NCBI RefSeq assembly: GCF_046764005.1
Contig: NZ_JBKOFW010000001.1
Coordinates: 620,001 to 684,000, forward strand
Length of the DNA stretch: 64,000 bases
From: Oryzobacter faecalis
GTDB lineage: Bacteria; Actinomycetota; Actinomycetes; Actinomycetales; Dermatophilaceae
Direction of reading: 5' to 3'
Positions within the stretch are counted from its first letter, which is position 1. Each line of letters opens with the position of its first letter. This document shows, one piece after another, positions 9,108 to 16,881 of the stretch. Made by a program: the position numbers and the translations under genes. The notes under the pieces are model-generated. The model saw nothing but the letters and a program-made list of their open reading frames with translations, ran no database searches and was not told the DNA's origin.

Positions 9108-9155
9108 GCTACCGCCCCGTCGGTGTCGCGATCGCGACACCTACGGGGCGGTAGC
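9108..9155. repeat. 48-bp near-perfect palindrome
   Basis: Centred between 9131 and 9132 on CGCGATCGCG. The arms (from GCTACCGCCCCGT inward) match with a single mismatch, C9121 against T9142. It sits 38 bp after the glycerate kinase stop and about 70 bp before the ErpA promoter. As RNA it would form an almost uninterrupted 23-bp stem with essentially no loop and no U-tract. A bidirectional terminator, a protein-binding operator and a small palindromic mobile element are all possible. Confidence 0.85.
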
Positions 9156-9225
9156 ACGCGCCTCGGATCGGCGATGGTGACGACGCGCCGGTGGACACCC
9201 GGGCGGACCGCGCCCGGGACCGACG

Positions 9226-9323
9226 TACCATGGGAGGGCGCCGGGAACACGGAGCGACCCCACGAGGTTGACCCCCGCGACCCGGCCGGCAACCGGCCAC
9301 CGCCAGCTACAGGAGTGCCATCC
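9226..9323 (+). promoter_or_regulatory. Putative promoter and structured leader of the Fe-S carrier gene
   Basis: TACCAT at 9226-9231 is a plausible -10 box. The ~90-nt leader contains a GGCCGG/CCGGCC hairpin with a CAA loop (9284-9298), followed by AGGAG (9311-9315) correctly placed for ATG 9324. Unlike most nearby genes this one is therefore not leaderless. Regulation by iron or redox state is possible, but no known regulator motif was recognised. Confidence 0.4.
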
Positions 9324-9698
9324 ATGAGCGACCAGCTCCAGACCACCGAGGCCCCCACGACCGAGGAGGCCGCCCACGGCGTCGTCCTCACCGACGTCGC
9401 GGCCACGAAGGTCCAGTCCCTGCTCGCGCAGGAGGGTCGCGACGACCTCCGCCTGCGGGTCGGCGTGCAGCCGGGTGGCTGCTCGGGCCTGATCTACCAG
9501 CTCTACTTCGACGAGCGCACCCTCGACGGTGACCTCGTCCGCGACTTCGGCGGTGTCGAGGTCGTCGTCGACCGGATGAGCGCCCCCTACCTCGAGGGCG
9601 CCACCATCGACTTCGCCGACACGATCGAGAAGCAGGGCTTCACCATCGACAACCCCAACGCGGGGAGCTCGTGCGCCTGCGGCGACAGCTTCAGCTGA
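9324..9698 (+). CDS. erpA: HesB/IscA/ErpA-type iron-sulfur carrier
   Basis: A-type carrier that delivers Fe-S clusters to apoproteins. The 124-residue product has a short variable N-terminus, then VVLTDVAATKVQSLLAQEG. The three family cysteines are present: VGVQPGGCSGLIYQL and the C-terminal SSCACGDSF pair. This matches Rv2204c in content and in position (next to glycerate kinase and PfkB-kinase homologues). The context near respiratory genes needing Rieske and other clusters makes sense, but the clients are inference. ATG 9324 is fixed by the AGGAG site and by the family N-terminus. Confidence 0.93.
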   Translation: MSDQLQTTEAPTTEEAAHGVVLTDVAATKVQSLLAQEGRDDLRLRVGVQPGGCSGLIYQLYFDERTLDGDLVRDFGGVEVVVDRMSAPYLEGATIDFADTIEKQGFTIDNPNAGSSCACGDSFS

Positions 9699-9729
9699 CG
9701 CGCCCGGCCGGCCTCGCCGCCGGCCCACC

Positions 9730-9766
9730 CGAGAGGGCCCGCACCACCACGGTGCGGGCCCTCTCG
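9730..9766 (+). terminator. Strong hairpin terminator after the Fe-S carrier gene
   Basis: A perfect 16-bp stem (CGAGAGGGCCCGCACC at 9730-9745 with its complement at 9751-9766) and a five-base ACCAC loop, 31 bp after the stop. There is no T-run downstream, which is common for actinobacterial terminators. It separates the ErpA gene from the leaderless PfkB gene. Confidence 0.8.
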
Positions 9767-9814
9767 GCGTCCCCGGGGGTCCGTCCGCCCCGCCGCGGAC
9801 GGTAGGTTCTCCCC

Positions 9815-10798
9815 GTGCAGATCGCCGTCGCCGGGTCCATCGCCACCGACCACCTCATGACCTTCCGGGGGAGCTTCGCCGACTCCCTCGTCGTCGAGCA
9901 GCTGGACAAGATCTCGGTCAGCTTCCTCGCCGACTCCCTGGAGATCCGCCGCGGCGGTGTCGCCGGGAACATCTGCTTCGGGATGGCGGTGCTCGGCTCG
10001 CGCCCGATCCTCGTCGGGGCCGCAGGGGAGGACTTCGCCGACTACCGCAGCTGGCTGACACGGCACGGCGTCGTCACCGACCACGTGCACATCTCCGACT
10101 CGCGGCACACCGCCCGCTTCGTCTGCACGACCGACGACACGATGGCCCAGATCGCCACCTTCTACCAGGGCGCGATGGCCGAGGCGCGGATGATCGAGCT
10201 CGGCCCGATCCACGAGCAGTGGGGGCTGGACCTCGTCCTCATCGGCGCCGACGACCCCGAGGCGATGCTGCGCCACACCAAGGAGTGCCGCAGCCGCGGG
10301 ATCCCCTTCGTCGCCGACCCCTCCCAGCAGCTCGCGTTCGCCGACGGGCCCGTCATCCGCTCGCTCATCGACGGTGCGGACTACCTGTTCACGAACGAGT
10401 ACGAGTCGCACCTCACCGAGACCAAGACCGGGTGGACGCAGGAGGAGATCGACGCGCGCGTGACGACCCGCGTCATCACCCGTGGCAAGGACGGTGCCGA
10501 CATCCGCACCAAGGGCGAGGAGCCGATCCACGTCCCCGTCGCCGGCGAGGTCAAGCGCGTCGACCCCACCGGCGTCGGTGACGCCTTCCGCGCCGGCTTC
10601 CTCGTCGGCCTCGCCGGTGGGCTCGGCCACGAGCGGTGCGCGCAGATCGGCTCGACCCTCGCGACGTACGTCCTCGAGACGGTCGGCACCCAGGAGTACG
10701 TCGTGCGGCGAGACGCCTTCCTCGAGCGCATCGAGACCGCCTACGGCGCCGAGGCGGCCGAGGAGATCGCACCCCTCGTGCGCACCGCCAACGGCTGA
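9815..10798 (+). CDS. PfkB-family kinase, probable adenosine kinase (AdoK-like)
   Basis: A 327-residue ribokinase-fold kinase. MQIAVAGSIATDHLM opens the fold, RRGGVAGNICFGMAVLGSRP is the substrate lid/GG region, and DPTGVGDAFRAGFLVGLAGG near the C-terminus holds the anion hole and catalytic Asp. Position beside HesB and glycerate kinase matches Rv2202c, first annotated as a carbohydrate kinase and later shown to be an adenosine kinase, so adenosine is the leading substrate (inference from synteny). GTG 9815 has TAGGTT at 9803-9808, six bases upstream, so it is probably leaderless. aat follows 16 bases later. Confidence 0.88.
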   Translation: MQIAVAGSIATDHLMTFRGSFADSLVVEQLDKISVSFLADSLEIRRGGVAGNICFGMAVLGSRPILVGAAGEDFADYRSWLTRHGVVTDHVHISDSRHTARFVCTTDDTMAQIATFYQGAMAEARMIELGPIHEQWGLDLVLIGADDPEAMLRHTKECRSRGIPFVADPSQQLAFADGPVIRSLIDGADYLFTNEYESHLTETKTGWTQEEIDARVTTRVITRGKDGADIRTKGEEPIHVPVAGEVKRVDPTGVGDAFRAGFLVGLAGGLGHERCAQIGSTLATYVLETVGTQEYVVRRDAFLERIETAYGAEAAEEIAPLVRTANG

Positions 10799-10814
10799 CC
10801 GGGACCGGCCCACG

Positions 10815-11519
10815 ATGCCGTTCCCGCCCGTCGACCCGGAGCCGAGCCACTGGCTCCTCGACGGCACGCGCGCCGACCCGGGCGAGGACCTCGTCGCCGC
10901 CGGCGCCGACCTCGAGCCCGGCACCATCCTCGCGGCCTACCGGGCCGGACTGTTCCCGATGGGCCTGGGGGTCCACGGCTCGGGCACCATCGGCTGGTGG
11001 TCGCCCGACCCGCGGGGCGTCATCCCCGTCGGGGCCCTGCGGGTGCGGCGCTCCCTGCGCCGGGCGCTGGACCGGTTCGAGGTGCGGGTCGACACCGCCT
11101 TCGACGAGGTCGTCAGGCGCTGCGCCGACCCCGACCGCGACGGGCGGTGGATCACCGACGACATCGCCGCGGCCTACGGGCGCCTCCACGACCTGGGCTG
11201 GGCGCACAGCGTGGAGGCCTGGCAGGACGGCGAGCTCGTCGGTGGGCTCTACGGGCTGTCGGTCGGGGGCCTGTTCGCCGGGGAGTCGATGTTCCACTCG
11301 GTGCGCGACGCGTCGAAGGTGGCCCTCGTCGGGCTCGTCGAGCGGTTCTTCGCCGACGGCGACCCGCGCCGGCTCGTCGACGTCCAGTGGGCCACCGAGC
11401 ACCTCCAGCGGCTCGGGGCGCAGGAGTGGCCGCGGGAGCGGTACGTCGCCGCGCTCCGGGAGGCGCTCAAGGCCCCTCAGGTCGACCTCTCGGCCGCCCC
11501 GCCCACCACGACCCGGTAG
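10815..11519 (+). CDS. aat: Leucyl/phenylalanyl-tRNA--protein transferase
   Basis: A 234-residue N-end-rule enzyme that adds Leu or Phe from tRNA to proteins with N-terminal Lys/Arg, marking them for ClpS/ClpAP-type degradation. Diagnostic blocks are AAYRAGLFPMG, WWSPDPRGVIP, WITDDIAAAYGRLHDLGWAHSVE, GGLYGLSVGGLFAGESMFH and VDVQWATEHLQRLGAQEWPR. The start ATG 10815 is taken from the conserved FPPVDPEP beginning. It likely shares a transcript with the PfkB kinase. Its last 43 bases overlap the 3' end of the convergent TusA-like gene, an unusually long convergent overlap. Confidence 0.95.
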   Translation: MPFPPVDPEPSHWLLDGTRADPGEDLVAAGADLEPGTILAAYRAGLFPMGLGVHGSGTIGWWSPDPRGVIPVGALRVRRSLRRALDRFEVRVDTAFDEVVRRCADPDRDGRWITDDIAAAYGRLHDLGWAHSVEAWQDGELVGGLYGLSVGGLFAGESMFHSVRDASKVALVGLVERFFADGDPRRLVDVQWATEHLQRLGAQEWPRERYVAALREALKAPQVDLSAAPPTTTR

Positions 11520-11740
11520 GTCGTCACCCCGTCGGGGTCGGCCGCGCCCACCTCGACCTCGTGCCCGCGCATCCGGCCCCACGCCGGCACGTCCGAGCGG
11601 GCCGCGACGTCGTCGGCAAGGAGGGTGAGGCGCGACCCCGGCGGCAGGGTGCGAGCGGCCCGCGCCACCCGGATCACGGGCACGGGGCAGCGGGTGCCGC
11701 GGGCGTCGACGACGAGGGCGTCGCCCTCCGGCTCGCTCAC
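11477..11740 (-). CDS. TusA-family sulfurtransferase-like protein
   Basis: An 87-residue protein with the hallmark CPVP motif (Cys18 in ARGTRCPVPVIRVARAA), the sulfur-accepting Cys of TusA/SirA proteins. The two-layer alpha/beta fold is suggested by the LTLLADDVAARSDVPAW core. The GTG start overlaps the stop of the upstream cysteine-desulfurase-like gene (GTGA), indicating coupled translation and probably a shared sulfur-relay role. Its 3' end overlaps aat by 43 bp. The acceptor is unknown: tRNA thiolation, molybdopterin or Fe-S assembly are candidates, but no partner enzyme is nearby. Confidence 0.85.
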   Translation of the reverse strand: MSEPEGDALVVDARGTRCPVPVIRVARAARTLPPGSRLTLLADDVAARSDVPAWGRMRGHEVEVGAADPDGVTTYRVVVGGAAERST

Positions 11741-12900
11741 AGGTCGTCCGTCCCGAGCCGGCGCCGGACGGCGGCGACGGCGTCCGGCAGCTCGCGGCAC
11801 AGCCGTTCGACGTCGTCGGCGCGGGTGGGGGAGACGCCGGCGAGGGGGAGGGTGACGCGGACGTTGCCGTGCGTGAGGACGCCCATGGCCGCGAGGACGT
11901 GGCTGGGGCGGAGCGCGCTGGACGTGCACGCCGAGCCGGAGGCGACGTGCAGGCCGCGGCGGGCCAGCTCCTCGACGAGCACCTCGCCGTCGGCGTACAG
12001 GACGCTGAAGGTGACGACGTGGGGGAGGCGGTCGGCGGGGTCGCCGACGACCTCGACGTCGGGGACCGCGGCCGCCGCCGCCCGGACGCGGTCGACGAGG
12101 GCGCGGGCCTCGGCCTCCTCGGCCGCCCGACCGGCCGCGCCCTGGCGCCAGGCCTCGGCGGCGGCGAGGACGAGCGGCACCCAGGGGGCCGCGTGCTCGC
12201 GCCCCTGCTCGGCCTCGCGCCGCGGGCCGGGCAGCCCCCACCGGGTACCGGCCCGCACCGCGAGCAGGCCCAGCGGAGGTCCACCGAACGAGGCCGCGTC
12301 GGCGACGACGACGTCGGCGTCGCGGAGCAGGGCGTCGGAGGTCGCGTCCCGCCCTAGGGAGGACGTCGCGTCGAGGAGGAGGGGCACACCGGCCGCGCGT
12401 GCCGCGGCGGCGACCTCCGCGACCGGCTGGCGGGTGCCGACCTCGCCGTTGGCGGTCTGGACCACCGCCGCGCCCACGTCGCCCGCCGCGAGCGCGTCTG
12501 CGTAGGCCGCGACGTCGGCGCGCCCGTCCCGCCCGACGGGCACCGGCTCGCCGACGCCCGGCTGGACGAGGACGACCGACCGCTCGGTCGCCGCGGCGAC
12601 GACCCGTTCGCCGACCCGCCGCCGGGCGTGGCGCAGCCCGGTGACCGCGAGCTCGAGGGCGGCCTCGGCGCCGACGTGGACCGACACCTCCCCGGGACGG
12701 GCGCCCAGGGCCTCGGCGAGGACGGAACGGGCGGTGTCGAGGAGGGCGCGGGCCTCCCGGCCGGGGCCGTGGAGGCGGGTCGGGTCGGCCGACCCGGGCC
12801 CCAGCGCGGCCTCGAGGGTGCGGGCCGCGAGGGGGTGCAGCGGACCCCTCACGGCGTCGAGGAGGCCCCCGTCGAGGCGCAGGTCAGAGGTGTCCGCCAC
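11737..12900 (-). CDS. Cysteine-desulfurase-like aminotransferase class V protein with altered active site
   Basis: A 387-residue IscS/NifS-like fold. The cysteine that carries persulfide in true desulfurases is present (ASGSACTSSALRPSHVL, Cys325), as is the PLP-ring Asp (LLLDATSSLG). However, the block that should read S-x-H-K-x-x-G-P is DAASFGGPPLG, so the Schiff-base Lys is Ser204 and the preceding His is Ala. The His that stacks on PLP in IscS also has no clear counterpart (QTANGEVGTRQP). It may have lost PLP chemistry and act as a sulfur-transfer scaffold for the coupled TusA-like protein. GTG 12900 has a TAGCGT -10 box seven bases upstream. Confidence 0.82.
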   Translation of the reverse strand: MADTSDLRLDGGLLDAVRGPLHPLAARTLEAALGPGSADPTRLHGPGREARALLDTARSVLAEALGARPGEVSVHVGAEAALELAVTGLRHARRRVGERVVAAATERSVVLVQPGVGEPVPVGRDGRADVAAYADALAAGDVGAAVVQTANGEVGTRQPVAEVAAAARAAGVPLLLDATSSLGRDATSDALLRDADVVVADAASFGGPPLGLLAVRAGTRWGLPGPRREAEQGREHAAPWVPLVLAAAEAWRQGAAGRAAEEAEARALVDRVRAAAAAVPDVEVVGDPADRLPHVVTFSVLYADGEVLVEELARRGLHVASGSACTSSALRPSHVLAAMGVLTHGNVRVTLPLAGVSPTRADDVERLCRELPDAVAAVRRRLGTDDL

Positions 12901-12995
12901 AGGTTCGACGCTAGTCCCCCCTGCCTGACCGGTCCGTGGGGGGTGCAGTAGGGTTTGCAGCGTCCGTCGACCTCCTCCTGACGAAGGGTGCAGCG
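12901..12995. promoter_or_regulatory. Divergent promoters of the desulfurase-like gene and ctaC
   Basis: Minus strand: TAGCGT (12913-12908) seven bases before GTG 12900, a leaderless arrangement. Plus strand: CTGACC (12925-12930) as -35, an 18-bp spacer and TAGGGT (12949-12954) as -10 give a start near 12961 and a leader of about 35 nt, with a GAAGGG ribosome-binding site before GTG 12996. The two promoters overlap, so mutual interference is possible. Confidence 0.55.
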
Positions 12996-13898
12996 GTGCG
13001 CCAGCACGACCTCCCCACGCCCCGTCGGGCCCGCCGCCGCCTCGGCGCGTGGGCCCTCATCGGGTCGCTCCCGGCCGCCGCCCTCACGGGGTGCTCGAGC
13101 GCCGAGGACCTCCGCGGCGACGCCTCGACCGGCTGGCTGCCAAACGCCGTCACCGAGGGTGGCGAGACGGTCACGACGCTGTGGATCGGCGCGTGGATCG
13201 CGGCGCTCGCCGTGGGCGCCCTCGTCATCGGCCTCATCGTCTGGTGCGCCGCGGCCTACCGCCGCAAGCAGGACGACAACGAGCTGCCGGTCCAGCTGCG
13301 CTACAACATCCCGATCGAGATCCTCTACACCGTCGTGCCGATCTTCATGGTCGTCGTCCTCTTCGCCTACACCGCGCGCGACGAGGCGGCCCTGCTCGAG
13401 CGCCGACCGGACCCGGACGTCACGGTCAACGTCGTCGGCAAGCAGTGGAGCTGGGACTTCAACTACGTCGAGGAGGACGTCCACGAGGTCGGCACGCAGG
13501 CGATCCTCACGGGGGAGCCCGGCGCGGTCGACACCGTCCCGACGATGTACCTGCCGGTCGGCGAGCGCATCGAGTTCGTCCTCACCGCGCGCGACGTCAT
13601 CCACTCGTTCTGGGTGCCGGCCTTCCTCCAGAAGATGGACATGATCCCGGGACGGGTCAACCGCTTCCAGGTCACGCCCACGCAGGAGGGCACCTTCAAG
13701 GGCAAGTGCGCCGAGCTCTGCGGGGCCTACCACTCGCAGATGCTGTTCAACGTCAAGGTGGTCTCCCGCGCCGAGTACGACGCCCACGTCGCCGAGCTGC
13801 GGGCGAAGGGGCAGACCGGCCTGCTCAACAACGAGCTCAACCGGGAGCAGCTCATGGACGACCAGATCGACAACGAGAACATCGACGGGAGTCAGTGA
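12996..13898 (+). CDS. ctaC: Cytochrome c oxidase subunit II (lipoprotein)
   Basis: CuA-bearing subunit of the aa3 oxidase. The 300-residue precursor has an Arg-rich N-terminus and lipobox ALTGC (Cys33), two transmembrane helices (IAALAVGALVIGLIVWCAAAY and IEILYTVVPIFMVVVLFAYTA), then the extracytoplasmic cupredoxin domain. CuA ligands are visible in IHSFWVPAF and CAELCGAYHSQMLF. In actinobacteria it receives electrons directly from the diheme QcrC, without soluble cytochrome c. GTG 12996 is preferred to upstream in-frame starts because it gives a compact lipoprotein signal. It is first in a ctaC-ctaD-ctaF operon. Confidence 0.95.
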   Translation: MRQHDLPTPRRARRRLGAWALIGSLPAAALTGCSSAEDLRGDASTGWLPNAVTEGGETVTTLWIGAWIAALAVGALVIGLIVWCAAAYRRKQDDNELPVQLRYNIPIEILYTVVPIFMVVVLFAYTARDEAALLERRPDPDVTVNVVGKQWSWDFNYVEEDVHEVGTQAILTGEPGAVDTVPTMYLPVGERIEFVLTARDVIHSFWVPAFLQKMDMIPGRVNRFQVTPTQEGTFKGKCAELCGAYHSQMLFNVKVVSRAEYDAHVAELRAKGQTGLLNNELNREQLMDDQIDNENIDGSQ

Positions 13899-13900
13899 CG

Positions 13901-15673
13901 ATGAGCGCCGCCACCGACAGCACGATGCTGCGGGAGACGACCACGCGGGCCCGCAGCCGGCGGATCGCCCCCGGCTCGGTCGTCATCAAGTGGGTCACCA
14001 CGACCGACCACAAGGTCATCGGGCACCTGTACTTCATCACCTCGTTCATCTGGTTCCTCATCGCCGGGCTCATGGCGCTCGTCATCCGCGCCGAGCTCGC
14101 CGAGCCGGGGCTGCAGCTGGTCGACAACCCCGACCAGTACAACCAGCTGTTCACGATGCACGGCACGATCATGCTGCTGCTCTTCGCGACGCCGCTGTTC
14201 GCCGGCTTCGCGAACGCGCTGATGCCGCTGCAGATCGGCGCCCCCGACGTCGCCTTCCCGCGGCTGAACATGTTCGCGTACTGGCTCTACCTGTTCGGCG
14301 GCATCATCGCCGGCGCCGGCTTCCTCACTCCCGGTGGGGCCGCCTCGTTCGGCTGGTTCGCCTACGCCCCGCTCTCGGACAACAGCTACAGCCCGGGCCT
14401 CGGCGGGGACCTGTGGGTCTTCGGCCTCGCGCTCGGTGGCTTCGGCACGATCCTCGGTGCCGTCAACTTCATCACGACGATCCTGTGCATGCGCGCGCCC
14501 GGCATGACGATGTTCCGGATGCCGATCTTCACGTGGACCGTGCTCATCACCTCGATCCTCGTGCTCATCGCCTTCCCGGCCCTGGCCGCCGCGCTCTTCG
14601 CGCTCGGCGCCGACCGGCGCTTCGGGGCCCACGTCTTCGACCCCGAGAACGGCGGGGCGATGCTGTGGCAGCACATCTTCTGGTTCTTCGGGCACCCCGA
14701 GGTCTACATCATCGCGCTGCCCTTCTTCGGCATCATCTCCGAGGTCCTGCCGGTCTTCTCGCGCAAGCCGATCTTCGGCTACAAGACCCTCGTGTACGCG
14801 ACGATCGCCATCGCGGCCCTCTCGGTCAGCGTGTGGGCGCACCACATGTACGTCACCGGACAGGTGCTGCTGCCGTTCTTCGCGATCATGACGATGCTCA
14901 TCGCCGTGCCCACCGGGGTGAAGTTCTTCAACTGGATCGGCACGATGTGGGGCGGCAAGGTCAGCTACGACACGCCGATGCTCTGGGCCAACGGCTTCCT
15001 CGTGACCTTCCTCCTCGGCGGCCTCACCGGCATCATCCTCGCGACGCCGACCCTGGACTTCCAGCTGTCCGACAGCTACTTCGTCGTGGCGCACTTCCAC
15101 TACGTCGTCTTCGGCACCGTCGTCTTCGCGATGTTCTCGGGCTTCTACTTCTGGTGGCCCAAGCTCACCGGCCGGATGCTCGACGAGACGCTCGGCAAGG
15201 TCCACTTCTGGATGCTGTTCATCGGCTTCCACCTCACCTTCCTCGTCCAGCACATCCTCGGGATGCAGGGCATGCCCCGCCGGTACGCCGACTACATGCC
15301 CGAGGACGGCTTCCAGCTCGGCAACCAGATCTCGACGACCGGCGCCTTCCTGCTCGGGCTGTCGACGCTGCCGTTCCTCTACAACGTGTGGAAGACGTGG
15401 CGCTCGGCGCCGCTCGTCGAGGTCGACGACCCGTGGGGCTACGGCGGGTCGCTGGAGTGGGCGACCTCCTGCCCGCCCCCGCGGCACAACTTCACCGAGA
15501 TCCCCCGGATCCGTTCCGAGCGGCCAGCGTTCGACCTCCGTCACCCGCAGGCGGCCCCGGGCGGGTACCACGACCAGCGGATGGCCAAGGAGAGCGTCCT
15601 CGTCGACGCGCTCGGCCCGGCCGACCTCGGGGACAACGCCTTCGTCGAGCCCGACGAGAAGAAGGAGCACTGA
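13901..15673 (+). CDS. ctaD: Cytochrome c oxidase subunit I
   Basis: The 590-residue, twelve-helix heme-copper oxidase core. Conserved elements are TTDHKVIGHLY at the N-terminus, FTMHGTIMLLLFATP (heme a His), WFFGHPEVYIIALPFFG (CuB His with the cross-linked Tyr), VWAHHMYVTG (two CuB His) and VVAHFHYVVFG (heme a3/a His). It reduces O2 to water and pumps protons. ATG 13901 begins two bases after the ctaC stop. An in-frame GTG at 13895 overlapping that stop is the alternative. ctaD lies directly with ctaC, whereas M. tuberculosis keeps ctaD elsewhere. Confidence 0.97.
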   Translation: MSAATDSTMLRETTTRARSRRIAPGSVVIKWVTTTDHKVIGHLYFITSFIWFLIAGLMALVIRAELAEPGLQLVDNPDQYNQLFTMHGTIMLLLFATPLFAGFANALMPLQIGAPDVAFPRLNMFAYWLYLFGGIIAGAGFLTPGGAASFGWFAYAPLSDNSYSPGLGGDLWVFGLALGGFGTILGAVNFITTILCMRAPGMTMFRMPIFTWTVLITSILVLIAFPALAAALFALGADRRFGAHVFDPENGGAMLWQHIFWFFGHPEVYIIALPFFGIISEVLPVFSRKPIFGYKTLVYATIAIAALSVSVWAHHMYVTGQVLLPFFAIMTMLIAVPTGVKFFNWIGTMWGGKVSYDTPMLWANGFLVTFLLGGLTGIILATPTLDFQLSDSYFVVAHFHYVVFGTVVFAMFSGFYFWWPKLTGRMLDETLGKVHFWMLFIGFHLTFLVQHILGMQGMPRRYADYMPEDGFQLGNQISTTGAFLLGLSTLPFLYNVWKTWRSAPLVEVDDPWGYGGSLEWATSCPPPRHNFTEIPRIRSERPAFDLRHPQAAPGGYHDQRMAKESVLVDALGPADLGDNAFVEPDEKKEH

Positions 15674-15676
15674 CCG

Positions 15677-16090
15677 ATGCGTGCGATGGAGAAGCTCGGC
15701 CTCCTCATCGGGGTGTTCGCCTTCGTCATGGCGGCGATCTACGGGCCGTGGACGAACAGCACCGAGATCGGCGTCGAGTGGGTCGGTGTCATCGGCCTGA
15801 TCCTCGCCGGACTGCTCGGCTTCATGATCGCCTGGTACCTCTGGATGACGCGGCGCCGGCTCGAGCCGGACCCGTCCGACGACCCGATCGGCGAGATCGA
15901 CGAGTTCCAGGGCGACTTCGGGTTCTTCAGCCCGCACAGCTGGTGGCCGCTGTTCCTCGGCGGCTCCGCGGCGCTGTGCTTCCTCGGCCTCGCGGTCGGC
16001 TGGTGGATCTTCATCATCGGGGCCTTCTTCGCGGTGCCCGCGCTCGTCGGCTGGACCTTCGAGTACTTCAAGGGCGAGCACGCCCTCTGA
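15677..16090 (+). CDS. ctaF: Cytochrome c oxidase subunit IV (actinobacterial type)
   Basis: A 137-residue, four-helix membrane subunit of the aa3 oxidase, the equivalent of Rv2199c. It starts MRAMEKLGLLIGVFAFVMAAIYG. DEFQGDFGFFSPHSWWPLF connects the two helical hairpins, and it ends in GWTFEYFKGEHAL, a typical family C-terminus. It begins three bases after ctaD, completing the operon. In the mycobacterial bcc-aa3 supercomplex this subunit lies at the periphery and stabilises subunits I and III. I see no regulatory feature of its own. Confidence 0.93.
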   Translation: MRAMEKLGLLIGVFAFVMAAIYGPWTNSTEIGVEWVGVIGLILAGLLGFMIAWYLWMTRRRLEPDPSDDPIGEIDEFQGDFGFFSPHSWWPLFLGGSAALCFLGLAVGWWIFIIGAFFAVPALVGWTFEYFKGEHAL

Positions 16091-16154
16091 CCCCTCCCGT
16101 CGCCGGGGGCCCGTCCGAACCCTGCTGACAACCCGCGCGGCCGGTGCAGCGGGC

Positions 16155-16850
16155 GTGGCCGGCCTGGCCGGAGCGCTGATGGTGCTCAGCGTGCGGCTCC
16201 AGCCCCCCTGGCTCGCTCGGCTCCTGGCTCGGCAGGGGGTCGTCGCGGTCGCCACGCGGACGTCGTCGGCCGAGGTCGCCCTGACGTTCGACGACGGGCC
16301 GCACGAACCCCTCTCCTCCCGCCTGCTCGACGTCCTCGCCTCCCACGGGGTGCCTGCGACGTTCTTCTACCTCGGGTCCGCGGTCGAGGCCCACCCGGAG
16401 GTGGTCCGGGCCGCGGTCGCTGCCGGCCACGAGGTCGGCAACCACGGTTGGCTCGACCGCCCGACGATCCGGCTGTCGCGCACCGCCCTCCGCGCCGACA
16501 TCACGCGTACCGGGGAGGCGGTGCGGCGTGTCACGGGACGCACACCGGTCCTCTTCCGCCCCGGCTCGGGATGGCTGACGCCCGGGCAGCTGCGGGACCT
16601 CACGGCCCTGGGGTACCGGGTGGTCCTCGGCTCCGTCGCAGTCCTGGACCTCACCGTCGCCGACGTCGACCGCGAGCTGCGCTTCCTCCTCGCCCGCGTC
16701 CGGCCGGGGTCGGTCATCGTGCTCCACGAGGGCGGCGCGGCCCGTGAGCGCGTCGTCGACCTCGTGGCCCGGCTGCTGCCCGAGCTCGCAGCACGGGGCT
16801 ACGCGTGCGTCCCCCTGTCCCGGCTGCTCGGCGCGTCCACATCGCGCTGA
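16155..16850 (+). CDS. Polysaccharide deacetylase (NodB-like, CE4)
   Basis: A 231-residue NodB-homology protein. The N-terminal ~30 residues look like a signal anchor (VAGLAGALMVLSV). EVALTFDDGPHEPLSS carries the catalytic base and metal Asp. The second motif reads EVGNHGWLDRPT: the first His is kept, but the position of the second metal His of H-x-x-x-H is Asp. LFRPGSGWLT and VIVLHEGG match motifs 3-5. It probably acts on cell-wall or envelope N-acetylated glycans. The altered metal site may define a subfamily or reduce activity. The start could also be ATG at 16179. It follows ctaF by 64 bp on the same strand. Confidence 0.82.
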   Translation: MAGLAGALMVLSVRLQPPWLARLLARQGVVAVATRTSSAEVALTFDDGPHEPLSSRLLDVLASHGVPATFFYLGSAVEAHPEVVRAAVAAGHEVGNHGWLDRPTIRLSRTALRADITRTGEAVRRVTGRTPVLFRPGSGWLTPGQLRDLTALGYRVVLGSVAVLDLTVADVDRELRFLLARVRPGSVIVLHEGGAARERVVDLVARLLPELAARGYACVPLSRLLGASTSR

Positions 16851-16870
16851 GGCCGGCCCCGGGGCGGGCC
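16851..16870. terminator. Possible bidirectional GC hairpin between convergent genes
   Basis: GGCCGGCCCC (16851-16860) pairs with GGGGCGGGCC (16861-16870) with one mismatch. It lies between the convergent deacetylase and metallopeptidase genes. There is no T-tract, so the assignment is weak. Confidence 0.35.
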
Positions 16871-16881
16871 GCCCGCCCGGT

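Noticed and set aside
13892..16255. 787-residue minus-strand frame opposite ctaD/ctaF
   Set aside because: Low-complexity charged antisense translation. The plus strand encodes unmistakable oxidase subunits with all His ligands.
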